Assembly: GCA_003564295.1 (NCBI GenBank)
Contig: PXFI01000254.1
Location: 1-40,491 of the forward strand
Direction of reading: 5' to 3'
Source: Gemmatimonadota bacterium
Lineage (GTDB): Bacteria; Gemmatimonadota; Gemmatimonadetes; Longimicrobiales; Gaopeijiaceae
Length of the DNA stretch: 40,491 nucleotides
A program made the translations under genes and the position numbers. Position 1 is the stretch's first letter. Every line of letters starts with the position of its first letter. This document shows, piece by piece, positions 1 through 6,897 of the stretch. Below the pieces are notes generated by a model. That model saw only the letters and a list, made by a program, of their open reading frames with translations, was not told the DNA's origin and searched no databases.

Positions 1-777
1 CTGCACCTCTTCATGGAACCGATGTGGGAAGTAGGTGTGAACTCCATCCCCCTCGTACTCCACGGTATCTCTTCGGGTGAGGGATCGGGCGGCCAGGGGC
101 ACGGTCTGCTCCCACACCGAGTCACCGAAGATGCGAGGCATCTCCTCTCGGTTGAATCGCTCGACCCAGGTGGGAAGGGTGTCTGTGTAGTAGGTGGAAG
201 TGGCGAAGCGCCCCGCGTTCTCCGTGATCCAGTAGACATGCCCGCGGTTCTTGCCGCCCAGAATGATGGAAGCCTTGTCCTTGCGGGAAGCCGAGAAGAC
301 GATGGACCCAGAATCGGCGCCAACCATCCAATCCGCCAACCCCTCCCTCAGGAGGTTCCTGGGCGAACGTCCAGGCAGGGCCGGAAGACCAAGGATGTGG
401 GTGAGGGTGTCCTCCACGGCATGGATGGACCGCCATCCGTCGGGCGCGCGCTCCAGCCAAGCGTCTCCTACCATGCCGCTTCGGGAGGGATACACTCCCG
501 TGGCAATGGCCGCATGACCAGGGGCCGTATAGGTGTTTCCATGGTCGTGGGTGGCGTTGGAAAACCGGAATCCCTCGTCCAGGAGACGCCGTATCCCTCC
601 GTTGAACACGGGGTCATATCGTTCCAGGAGATCCCCACGGAGCTGGTCCACCACCACCAGCACTACCAGGGCGGGGCCTTCGTCAAGGCTCCCTTCCCTG
701 CAGCCCAGCAGCGGCATCAGCGCCAGGACAAGTGCCGGAAGGAGCCCCGGCACAGAAACCTTTGCGGTGGCCGACAT
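1..777 (-). CDS. PafA-like alkaline phosphatase/phosphodiesterase lipoprotein (3' end cut by window edge)
   Basis: The reverse strand is open from the ATG at 777 to the window edge (259 codons, no stop). The first 26 residues are a lipoprotein signal ending in the lipobox LLGC (Cys26), so the protein is probably membrane-anchored on the outside of the cytoplasm. Metal-binding Asp44 lies in VVVDQLRGD. Thr84 in YTAPGHAAIATG fits the nucleophile of type I phosphodiesterase/nucleotide pyrophosphatase enzymes of the PafA group, and the later stretch with YW, TSTYY and WVERFN is also typical. A GGAGAAG ribosome site precedes the start. Two positions aligned by spacing to the PafA substrate contacts differ: Asp105 where Asn is usual, and Lys168 (KDK) where Arg is usual (KDR). 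Family membership is secure; monoesterase versus diesterase activity is open. The C-terminal metal ligands lie outside the window. Confidence 0.85.
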   Translation of the reverse strand, partial: MSATAKVSVPGLLPALVLALMPLLGCREGSLDEGPALVVLVVVDQLRGDLLERYDPVFNGGIRRLLDEGFRFSNATHDHGNTYTAPGHAAIATGVYPSRSGMVGDAWLERAPDGWRSIHAVEDTLTHILGLPALPGRSPRNLLREGLADWMVGADSGSIVFSASRKDKASIILGGKNRGHVYWITENAGRFATSTYYTDTLPTWVERFNREEMPRIFGDSVWEQTVPLAARSLTRRDTVEYEGDGVHTYFPHRFHEEVQ

Positions 778-884
778 GACAACCGTCTTCTCCGTTCCGG
801 AACCGCCTGGTATTCCGGGAAGGACCAGCCCCTCCCCACGGACCCCGGGCAAGAAGGACCCCCGGGCCACGGTTGAAGCTAAGA

Positions 885-965
885 GAGGAGGCCCCGCCTG
901 CACAGTCCCGGAGAGGAAGTCCCCGGAGTTGTCCTCCTCCAGGTAGGAGGAGGCCCCGCCTGCAC
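885..965. repeat. 19-base direct repeat pair, 62-base period
   Basis: The 19-mer GAGGAGGCCCCGCCTGCAC occurs at 885-903 and again at 947-965. The second copy shares its 5' end with one arm of an 8-bp perfect inverted repeat (CCTCCTCC at 933-940, GGAGGAGG at 946-953). The function is unknown. It may be a regulatory leader of the reverse-strand phosphatase gene or a copy of an interspersed genomic repeat. Confidence 0.7.
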
Positions 966-1108
966 TGAGCAGACTGTGGATGGCACCGGACGGCGGGGGT
1001 TGCCGAACCGGGTGGGACGCGGTTCGCAGAAGGCCGCGAACGGGGCAGCTTGCCGAACCCTCACCCCCAATCCCACAATAAATGGGGTAAGCCACACGTT
1101 GCGCCTGG

Positions 1109-1137
1109 TTGACACACTACCGCTCCCTGGGTACGTT
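1109..1137 (+). promoter_or_regulatory. Sigma-70-type promoter of the tRNA-Asn gene
   Basis: A perfect -35 TTGACA at 1109-1114 is followed by 17 bases and a -10 TACGTT at 1132-1137. Transcription would begin near 1144, about 18 bases before the mature tRNA end. This is the best-matching housekeeping promoter in the window. Confidence 0.7.
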
Positions 1138-1161
1138 TTGGCTTCTCTCCGGGGAATACTT

Positions 1162-1234
1162 TCCGGCGTAGCTCAGTTGGTAGAGCAGACGGCTGTTAAC
1201 CGTCGGGTCGCAGGTTCGAGTCCTGCCGCCGGAG
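1162..1234 (+). tRNA. tRNA-Asn (anticodon GTT)
   Basis: A full cloverleaf can be folded. The acceptor stem 1162-1168 pairs with 1227-1233, with discriminator G1234. The anticodon stem 1188-1192 pairs with 1200-1204 around anticodon G1195-T1196-T1197, which reads AAC/AAU (asparagine). The T stem 1210-1214 pairs with 1222-1226 around a TTCGAGT loop. The 3' CCA is not encoded, so it must be added after transcription. A promoter lies just upstream and a hairpin with a T-rich tail downstream, so this is a single-gene unit. Confidence 0.97.
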
Positions 1235-1275
1235 CTTTCGCTCTCAGGAATGGAGAGAGCCCGACGCCCATGGAG

Positions 1276-1315
1276 GACTCCCGGAATCGCCCCCGATTCG
1301 GGAGTCTGTTCGTTT
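1276..1315 (+). terminator. Rho-independent terminator after tRNA-Asn
   Basis: A 13-bp stem with one bulged G (left arm from GACTCCCG at 1276, right arm CGGGAGTC ending at 1306) closes a short C-rich loop and is followed by the T-rich tail TGTTCGTTT. A smaller hairpin (CTCTC 1241-1245 with GAGAG 1253-1257) precedes it. It separates the tRNA unit from the glucan genes. Confidence 0.7.
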
Positions 1316-1411
1316 CCGGACCTCCCTGGCTGGAAGGGACGTAACGCCGTAACCTTCGTGGGTCGCCCCTGGCCGGTACTCGGAGCCCAGGGCCCAACCA
1401 TACCCCGGTCC

Positions 1412-3577
1412 ATGCTTATGAACGCCGACTCGTCGAAGATCCCCTATCTGCCGGAGCCGATTCAGGGCCTGGCCGGCATCGCCCTGAACTTCTCTTGGCG
1501 CTGGAACCGTTATGCCCGGGAGCTGTTCTGGGAGATCGATCCCATCCTCTATCATCTTTCGGGAAGGAACCCCATCGAAGTCCTCCGCCGGGTAGAGCCG
1601 TCCCGCCTCGCCGCCTGTGCCCGAGACCCTGAGTTCCTGCATCGCTACCGTAGGGTTCTCGACACGGCCGCCCTGGAGGAGACAAGCGAGGGGACCTGGT
1701 TCGTTTCGAAGTACCCGGAGCTTCAGGGCAAGCTCATCGCTTATTTCTGCGCCGAGTTCGGGATCCACAAGTCCGTTCCCATCTATTCGGGAGGGTTGGG
1801 TGTGCTGGCGGGGGACCACTGCAAGGCCGCCTCCGACCTGGGAGTGCCTCTCGTGGGGGTCGGACTCCTCTATCTAAAGGGGTACTTCGACCAGTACCTG
1901 AACTCGGATGGGTGGCAGGTGGACAACGAGGGCCAGTTCGATCCCTTCATCACTCCCCTGGAGCCCATCCTCACCCCCGGCGACGAACGTTCTCTGGCCA
2001 AAGTGACGCTCTATGGCCGAACCATCCACGTCGGCGCGTGGAAGATGGTGGTGGGCCGAACCACCATCATCCTCCTGGACTCGAACCTCCCGGAGAACCA
2101 GCCGGAAGACCGGGACCTGACCCAGAAGCTCTACCAGGGAGGACACGAGAACCGGCTCTGCCAGGAGTGGATCCTGGGGGTAGGGGGCGTGAGGGTCCTC
2201 CGGGCCATGGACATCCACCCTGACATCTGGCACGCCAACGAGGGCCACGCCGGCTTCATGATGGTGGAGCGGGTCCGGGAGTACTTGGAGCAGGGGCTGG
2301 CCCTGGAGGAGGCCGTGGCCAGGGTCCGGGCAACCGGGGCCTTCACCACCCACACCCCGGTTCCAGCCGGTCACGACACCTTCAGCAGCGAGCAGGTGGA
2401 ACACACCCTGGGCCACTACTGGGAGATCTCCGGCATCGACCGGGAAACCTTCCTCGCCTTTGGAAGGCACCCCGAGATCGACCATGAGACCTTCCACATG
2501 ACGGCCTGCGGGATGCACCTGTCGCGATACGTGAACGGGGTGTCGGAGAAGCACGGGGTTGTAACCCGGGAGAACTGGTCCAAGCTGTGGCCGGGGAAGA
2601 AGGCGAAGGACGTTCCCATCTTCCATATAACGAACGGGGTCCATCTCTCGTCCTGGATGGCCTGGCGGGTGATGGACCTTCTGGACGACCATCTCGGTCC
2701 GGGCTGGGCCGAGCGGATGCACGAGAGGGCGTTCTGGGAGGGGGTCCTGAACATGGACGACCATGCCCTCTGGGATACGCACGAGCAGCTGAAGGGACAC
2801 CTGCAGAGCTTCATCCGGGAGAAGGCCAGAAAGCAGTGGAGGGAGAAGACGGAGGAAGCCATGGACCTGGTGGCTGCGGGAACGCTTCTCAACCAGCAGA
2901 CCCTCACCATCGGCTTTGCTCGACGCTTCGCCACCTACAAGCGGTCCGATCTCATATTCCGGGACGCGGAACGACTCCTCAAGCTCCTCACCAATCCCTG
3001 GCGCCCGGTCCAGATCATCTTCGCCGGCAAGGCCCACCCTGCCGACGAGGAGGGGAAGAGGATGCTCCAGCGGGTGTATTCCTACACCCGGGATCCCCGT
3101 TTCGAGGGACGTATCGCCTTCCTCCAGGATTACGACCTGAACTCTGCCGACCGGCTCCTGCAGGGAGTGGACCTCTGGTTGAACCTCCCCCGCATTCCCA
3201 TGGAAGCCTCGGGCACCAGCGGGATGAAGGCGGCCTTGAACGCCATTCCACAGGTGAGCACGCTGGACGGCTGGTGGGCCGAGGGCTACACGGGAATGAA
3301 CGGTTGGGCCCTTCCCGTGAGCACCGGCCATCCCGACCCCGACGCAGCCGACGCGGAGGCCCTCTACACCCTGCTGGAGCGTGAGGTGGTGCCCCTCTTC
3401 TACGAGAGGGACAGGGACGGTGTCCCCCGGGGTTGGCTGGTCAGCATGAAGCACGCCCTCCTGGAGGCCGGCCTCCGATTCACGGCCGCCAGGATGGTTA
3501 GAGAGTACACGGAGCGCGCCTACATCCCGTGTTTCGAGGGCGGGACGGATGGGGACGAGCCACCCTCCATCGGGTAA
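1412..3577 (+). CDS. glgP: Alpha-glucan (glycogen) phosphorylase, GT35, short form
   Basis: Removes glucose from alpha-1,4-glucan ends with phosphate, giving glucose 1-phosphate; cytoplasmic. The product is about 721 residues. EASGTSGMKAALN (598-610) is the pyridoxal-phosphate site with Lys606 as the Schiff-base lysine, followed by STLDGWW. The wording TSGMK rather than TGNMK and the length point to the short bacterial/archaeal GT35 branch rather than the roughly 800-residue E. coli/animal type. The frame stays open upstream to 1250, but homology begins at NADSSKIPYLPEPIQGLAGIA, so ATG 1412 (or 1418) is preferred. First gene of the glucan block; glgA follows after 49 bases. There is no sign of the N-terminal DUF3417 domain found in some relatives. 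Confidence 0.93.
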   Translation: MLMNADSSKIPYLPEPIQGLAGIALNFSWRWNRYARELFWEIDPILYHLSGRNPIEVLRRVEPSRLAACARDPEFLHRYRRVLDTAALEETSEGTWFVSKYPELQGKLIAYFCAEFGIHKSVPIYSGGLGVLAGDHCKAASDLGVPLVGVGLLYLKGYFDQYLNSDGWQVDNEGQFDPFITPLEPILTPGDERSLAKVTLYGRTIHVGAWKMVVGRTTIILLDSNLPENQPEDRDLTQKLYQGGHENRLCQEWILGVGGVRVLRAMDIHPDIWHANEGHAGFMMVERVREYLEQGLALEEAVARVRATGAFTTHTPVPAGHDTFSSEQVEHTLGHYWEISGIDRETFLAFGRHPEIDHETFHMTACGMHLSRYVNGVSEKHGVVTRENWSKLWPGKKAKDVPIFHITNGVHLSSWMAWRVMDLLDDHLGPGWAERMHERAFWEGVLNMDDHALWDTHEQLKGHLQSFIREKARKQWREKTEEAMDLVAAGTLLNQQTLTIGFARRFATYKRSDLIFRDAERLLKLLTNPWRPVQIIFAGKAHPADEEGKRMLQRVYSYTRDPRFEGRIAFLQDYDLNSADRLLQGVDLWLNLPRIPMEASGTSGMKAALNAIPQVSTLDGWWAEGYTGMNGWALPVSTGHPDPDAADAEALYTLLEREVVPLFYERDRDGVPRGWLVSMKHALLEAGLRFTAARMVREYTERAYIPCFEGGTDGDEPPSIG

Positions 3578-3626
3578 CCTGGGCACCTGCAAGTCCCCAC
3601 TACAGGAGACACAACGGAGAGGCGCC

Positions 3627-5159
3627 ATGGTTCAGGCGATGGGGGTCGATACGACGGGATCTCCGAACCCTCCTGCGCGGGAGCCCGGCTACTCGCGCTC
3701 GGCCAGAATTGTCCATGTCACCGCGGAGTATTGGCCCTACATCCGCACGGGGGGCCTGGGAGAGGCTGTCCGTGGCATGGCCACCTTCCAGAGCCACATG
3801 GGCTCCGAGAGCAGCGTCCTCCTTCCCCTCTACCCGCCAGTCCGGAAGGGGGATTTCGGCTTGAGGCCGGCAGGGGACACCTTCCAGGTGAAGATCGGCC
3901 CCAGGGTCGAGAGTGGCCGGCTGTGGGAAGCCGAAAAGGGAACCGATGGGCCCAGGGTCCTCCTGCTGGAGAACAGCCGCTACTTCGACCGACCGGGGGT
4001 TTACGGGGAAAAGGGCCAGGACTACCCGGACAATTACCTGCGGTTCTCCTTCCTGGCCGCCGCCGCTGTGGAGGGGTTGCCTCTGATCGCGCCGGGTCCG
4101 GCTCCGGTGGTGCTTCACGCCCATGACTGGCATACGGCCCTGGCCGTGGTCTACCTCCGGCATCTGCATGGCGGCGACCCGTGGGCCGACCAGGTCGCCA
4201 CGGTGCTCTCGGTCCACAACGGGGGGTTCCAGGGTCACTTCCCTCCGGACATCCTACCGGAGATCGGGCTACCCTGGGAGCTGTACCACATGGACGTCAT
4301 GGAGTGGTACGGGCGGGCGAACATCTTGAAGGCTGGACTGGTCTTCACGGACATGGCCACCACCGTGAGCCCCAGCCACGCCTTCGAGCTTCGCACGGCG
4401 GCGGGGGGGTTCGGCCTCCATGATACCTTTCTGAGCTTGCTGGACCGGCTGGTTGGCGTCCTGAACGGGATCGACACCGGCATCTGGGACCCGGAGACCG
4501 ATCCCCACCTACCGGCCAATTACTCCGCCGACGACCTTTCCGGGAAGAGCATCTGCAAGGCCGCCGTCCAGAAGGAGTATGGCCTTCCTGAGGAACCCGG
4601 GAAGCTCGTCATCGGGATGGTGGCCCGGTTGGTGTCCCAGAAGGGGCTGGACCTCGTCCTGGGAGGGCGGGCCCTCAGGGAGGCTGATGCCCAGTTCATC
4701 TTCCTGGGCAGCGGGGAGCGGCGTTACGAAGAAGCACTGTCGCGCCTGGCCGCTGTGCATCCGGAGCGCATCGCGGTGCAGTTGGACTTCAGGGAGGACC
4801 GGGAGCATCGCCTCATCGCCGGAGCCGATGCCCTCCTCATGCCCTCCCTCTACGAGCCCTGTGGGCTCACCCAGATGCGGGCCATGCGCTATGGAACCCC
4901 TCCTCTGGCCCGCCGGGTAGGAGGCCTGGACGACACCATCGAAGACGGCACCACCGGCCTCACCTTCGACGACTACAAGCCTGAACGCCTGGACTGGCTC
5001 GTGGAGAGGGCCGTCGCCCGTTTCCGGAAGCCCTATGGCTGGCGGGAAATGATGAAACAAGCCATGGCCGAGGATTTCTCCTGGGAGCGGGCGGTCAACC
5101 GGTACTTCAAGATCTACGACCAGGCCTTCGAGGCCCGGGCCGAGTCCCTGGCCACATAG
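3627..5159 (+). CDS. glgA: Glycogen/starch synthase-type glucosyltransferase (GT5)
   Basis: Transfers glucose from a nucleotide sugar (classically ADP-glucose) to the non-reducing end of an alpha-1,4-glucan. The 510-residue product has the GT-B layout: N-terminal VTAEYWPYIRTGGLGEAV (KTGGL-type motif at 40-44), and C-terminal EPCGLTQM (from Glu410) with RYGTPPLARRVGGLDDT. The canonical first lysine of KTGGL, which contacts ADP-glucose, is Arg40 here. ATG 3627 is preferred because GGAGAGG sits six bases before it; the frame extends to 3549, inside glgP. The next gene starts 18 bases downstream. No ADP-glucose pyrophosphorylase gene lies in the window, so the donor sugar is not shown by context. 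Confidence 0.9.
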   Translation: MVQAMGVDTTGSPNPPAREPGYSRSARIVHVTAEYWPYIRTGGLGEAVRGMATFQSHMGSESSVLLPLYPPVRKGDFGLRPAGDTFQVKIGPRVESGRLWEAEKGTDGPRVLLLENSRYFDRPGVYGEKGQDYPDNYLRFSFLAAAAVEGLPLIAPGPAPVVLHAHDWHTALAVVYLRHLHGGDPWADQVATVLSVHNGGFQGHFPPDILPEIGLPWELYHMDVMEWYGRANILKAGLVFTDMATTVSPSHAFELRTAAGGFGLHDTFLSLLDRLVGVLNGIDTGIWDPETDPHLPANYSADDLSGKSICKAAVQKEYGLPEEPGKLVIGMVARLVSQKGLDLVLGGRALREADAQFIFLGSGERRYEEALSRLAAVHPERIAVQLDFREDREHRLIAGADALLMPSLYEPCGLTQMRAMRYGTPPLARRVGGLDDTIEDGTTGLTFDDYKPERLDWLVERAVARFRKPYGWREMMKQAMAEDFSWERAVNRYFKIYDQAFEARAESLAT

Positions 5160-5177
5160 TTCCACCCGGGAGCGACC

Positions 5178-6866
5178 ATGCACTTCGTCCTGACTCTGCA
5201 CAGCCACCTTCCCTACGTGCTGAACCATGGCCGGTGGCCCCACGGCAGCGATTGGCTCTGCGAAGCCACCCTGGACACCTATTTACCCTTGCTGGAAACC
5301 CTCCTCGACCTGGAGGAGAGGGAGGTTTCGGCACCCGCGACCCTGGGCATCACGCCGGTGCTGGCGAACCAGCTGGCAAGCCCTGGCTTCCAGGAGGAGA
5401 TGGACGCCTTCTTCCGGCAGCGGCTCCAGGCCTGTGAAGAAGCCCCGGCCTCCCTGCAAGAGACCGGCGACGAGGAACTCCTTCCCCTGGTGGGGTTCTG
5501 GAGGGATCATTTTCAGGGCCTCAGGAGCTTCTGGGAGAGGTTGGACCGTGATCTGGTGGGAGCCTTCCGGAGGCTCGAGGAGAGGGGGCGCCTGGAGATC
5601 ATCAGCTCCGCCGCGACCCACGGCTTTCTGCCTCTCCTGGGAAGAGAAGAGAGCGTCCGCCTCCAGCTCACCGTGGGAGCCGCCGAGCACAGAAGGCTCT
5701 TCGGCAAGGACCCCCGGGGGTGCTGGGTTCCCGAGTGCGCATACCGGCCCGGTGGCGTCTGGGATCCCATGCCCGGCGTGTCCCGGGCGGAACACCGGCA
5801 GGGATTGGAGACCTTCCTCCACGATGCCGGCTTCCGGTACTTCTTCATCGACACCCACATGGCCGAAGCCGGGGAATCCCTGGGCTGGTACGGCGATGTC
5901 CCCCACGGTGTTGAGCGATTCGATGCCGCGTGGGAAGGGGAAACCCGCCAGGACCGTCCCGAGCCCATCCGGTCCGCCTACCAGGCCTACCTGGTGGGCG
6001 ACCAGGGCACGGGGGCGGGGGTTACGGCCTTCGTCCGGGAGCCCCTGGCCTCCATGCAGGTCTGGAGCCGCCATCATGGGTATCCGGGGGATGAGGCGTA
6101 CCTGGAGTTTCACAAGATTCGATGGCCAGGGGGCCTCAAGTTCTGGCGGGTGACAGGCCCTGACGTGGACCTGGGGGGGAAGGGCCATTACGACCCGGTG
6201 AGGGCCGGGGTCCGTGCCAGTGGCCACGCCACGCATTTCTCCGGGTTCCTCGGGCACATCCAACGAAGTCAGAACGTGGGTCCCTCCGGAGTCGCCATGG
6301 CTCCCTTCGATACGGAGCTCTTCGGGCATTGGTGGTTCGAGGGTGTGGCGTTCCTGGGCGAGCTCTTCCGAAGGCTCCCCTACCGGGATGGGGTCGTTCC
6401 CGTGACGGCATCGCAGCATCTTGACTCCTTCCCCCCCCAGCATCTCCTTCTTCCACTGGAGGGATCGTGGGGCGCCAACGGGGACTTCAGCATGTGGTTG
6501 AACGACGGGACCCGTTGGACCTGGGAACGCCTCTGGCGCCTGGAAGAAACCTTCTGGGAGACGGCCACCTCGGTCCCCGACTCGGGGGAGCACCGGAGAA
6601 TTCTGGCCCACGCCGGCCGGCAGCTTCTCCTGGCCCAGTCCTCCGACTGGCAGTTCATGATCTCCACCGGAGCCGTTCCCGATTACGGGGAGAAGCGCTT
6701 CAACCTCCACTGTGACGATGCCGAGGGACTGCTGGAAGCTTTGAAGCCTGGAGCCCCGGCCCAGGTGCTGGCGGCCGCCAGGGAGAAGATCCCGGAGCTT
6801 GAAGAGCGGGACGACCTCTTTCCCGACATTCTTTCCTGCATGGCTCAGGTCCTGGAAAGGGCCTGA
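5178..6866 (+). CDS. GH57 1,4-alpha-glucan branching enzyme (TTHA1902/TK1436-like)
   Basis: Probably makes alpha-1,6 branches in the glucan built by the preceding GT5 enzyme. The 562-residue protein opens with the GH57 first motif LHSHLPYV. Glu186 in GCWVPECAYRPG matches the nucleophile, and Asp378 in APFDTELFGHWWFEG the acid/base. The overall arrangement (barrel followed by a helical DUF1957-type C-terminal part) is that of the GH57 branching enzymes known from Thermus and Thermococcus. It starts 18 bases after glgA with GGGAG upstream. No GH13 branching enzyme (GlgB) is present here, so this is likely the branching activity of the locus. Exact activity within GH57 is inferred from motif wording and neighbours. 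Confidence 0.88.
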   Translation: MHFVLTLHSHLPYVLNHGRWPHGSDWLCEATLDTYLPLLETLLDLEEREVSAPATLGITPVLANQLASPGFQEEMDAFFRQRLQACEEAPASLQETGDEELLPLVGFWRDHFQGLRSFWERLDRDLVGAFRRLEERGRLEIISSAATHGFLPLLGREESVRLQLTVGAAEHRRLFGKDPRGCWVPECAYRPGGVWDPMPGVSRAEHRQGLETFLHDAGFRYFFIDTHMAEAGESLGWYGDVPHGVERFDAAWEGETRQDRPEPIRSAYQAYLVGDQGTGAGVTAFVREPLASMQVWSRHHGYPGDEAYLEFHKIRWPGGLKFWRVTGPDVDLGGKGHYDPVRAGVRASGHATHFSGFLGHIQRSQNVGPSGVAMAPFDTELFGHWWFEGVAFLGELFRRLPYRDGVVPVTASQHLDSFPPQHLLLPLEGSWGANGDFSMWLNDGTRWTWERLWRLEETFWETATSVPDSGEHRRILAHAGRQLLLAQSSDWQFMISTGAVPDYGEKRFNLHCDDAEGLLEALKPGAPAQVLAAAREKIPELEERDDLFPDILSCMAQVLERA

Positions 6867-6897
6867 GCCTTCGGGTCCACGACGGCCGGGATCATCT

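Larger units (their letters stand above)
778..1161. other. Gene-free spacer with short repeats and dyads
   Basis: This 384-base stretch between the phosphatase start and the tRNA holds no credible gene. It contains a 19-base direct repeat (885-903 and 947-965), an 8-bp perfect hairpin (933-940 with 946-953), a 10-base direct repeat TTGCCGAACC (1000-1009 and 1050-1059, exactly 50 apart), a 6-bp hairpin (1022-1027 with 1036-1041) and, at its end, the tRNA promoter. The open frames here have no recognisable protein features. Confidence 0.7.

Noticed and set aside
1874-3628. Reverse-strand frame of 584 codons opposite glgP
   Set aside because: Long antisense frames are expected in GC-rich genes; the product has no domain pattern and the plus-strand gene is certain.
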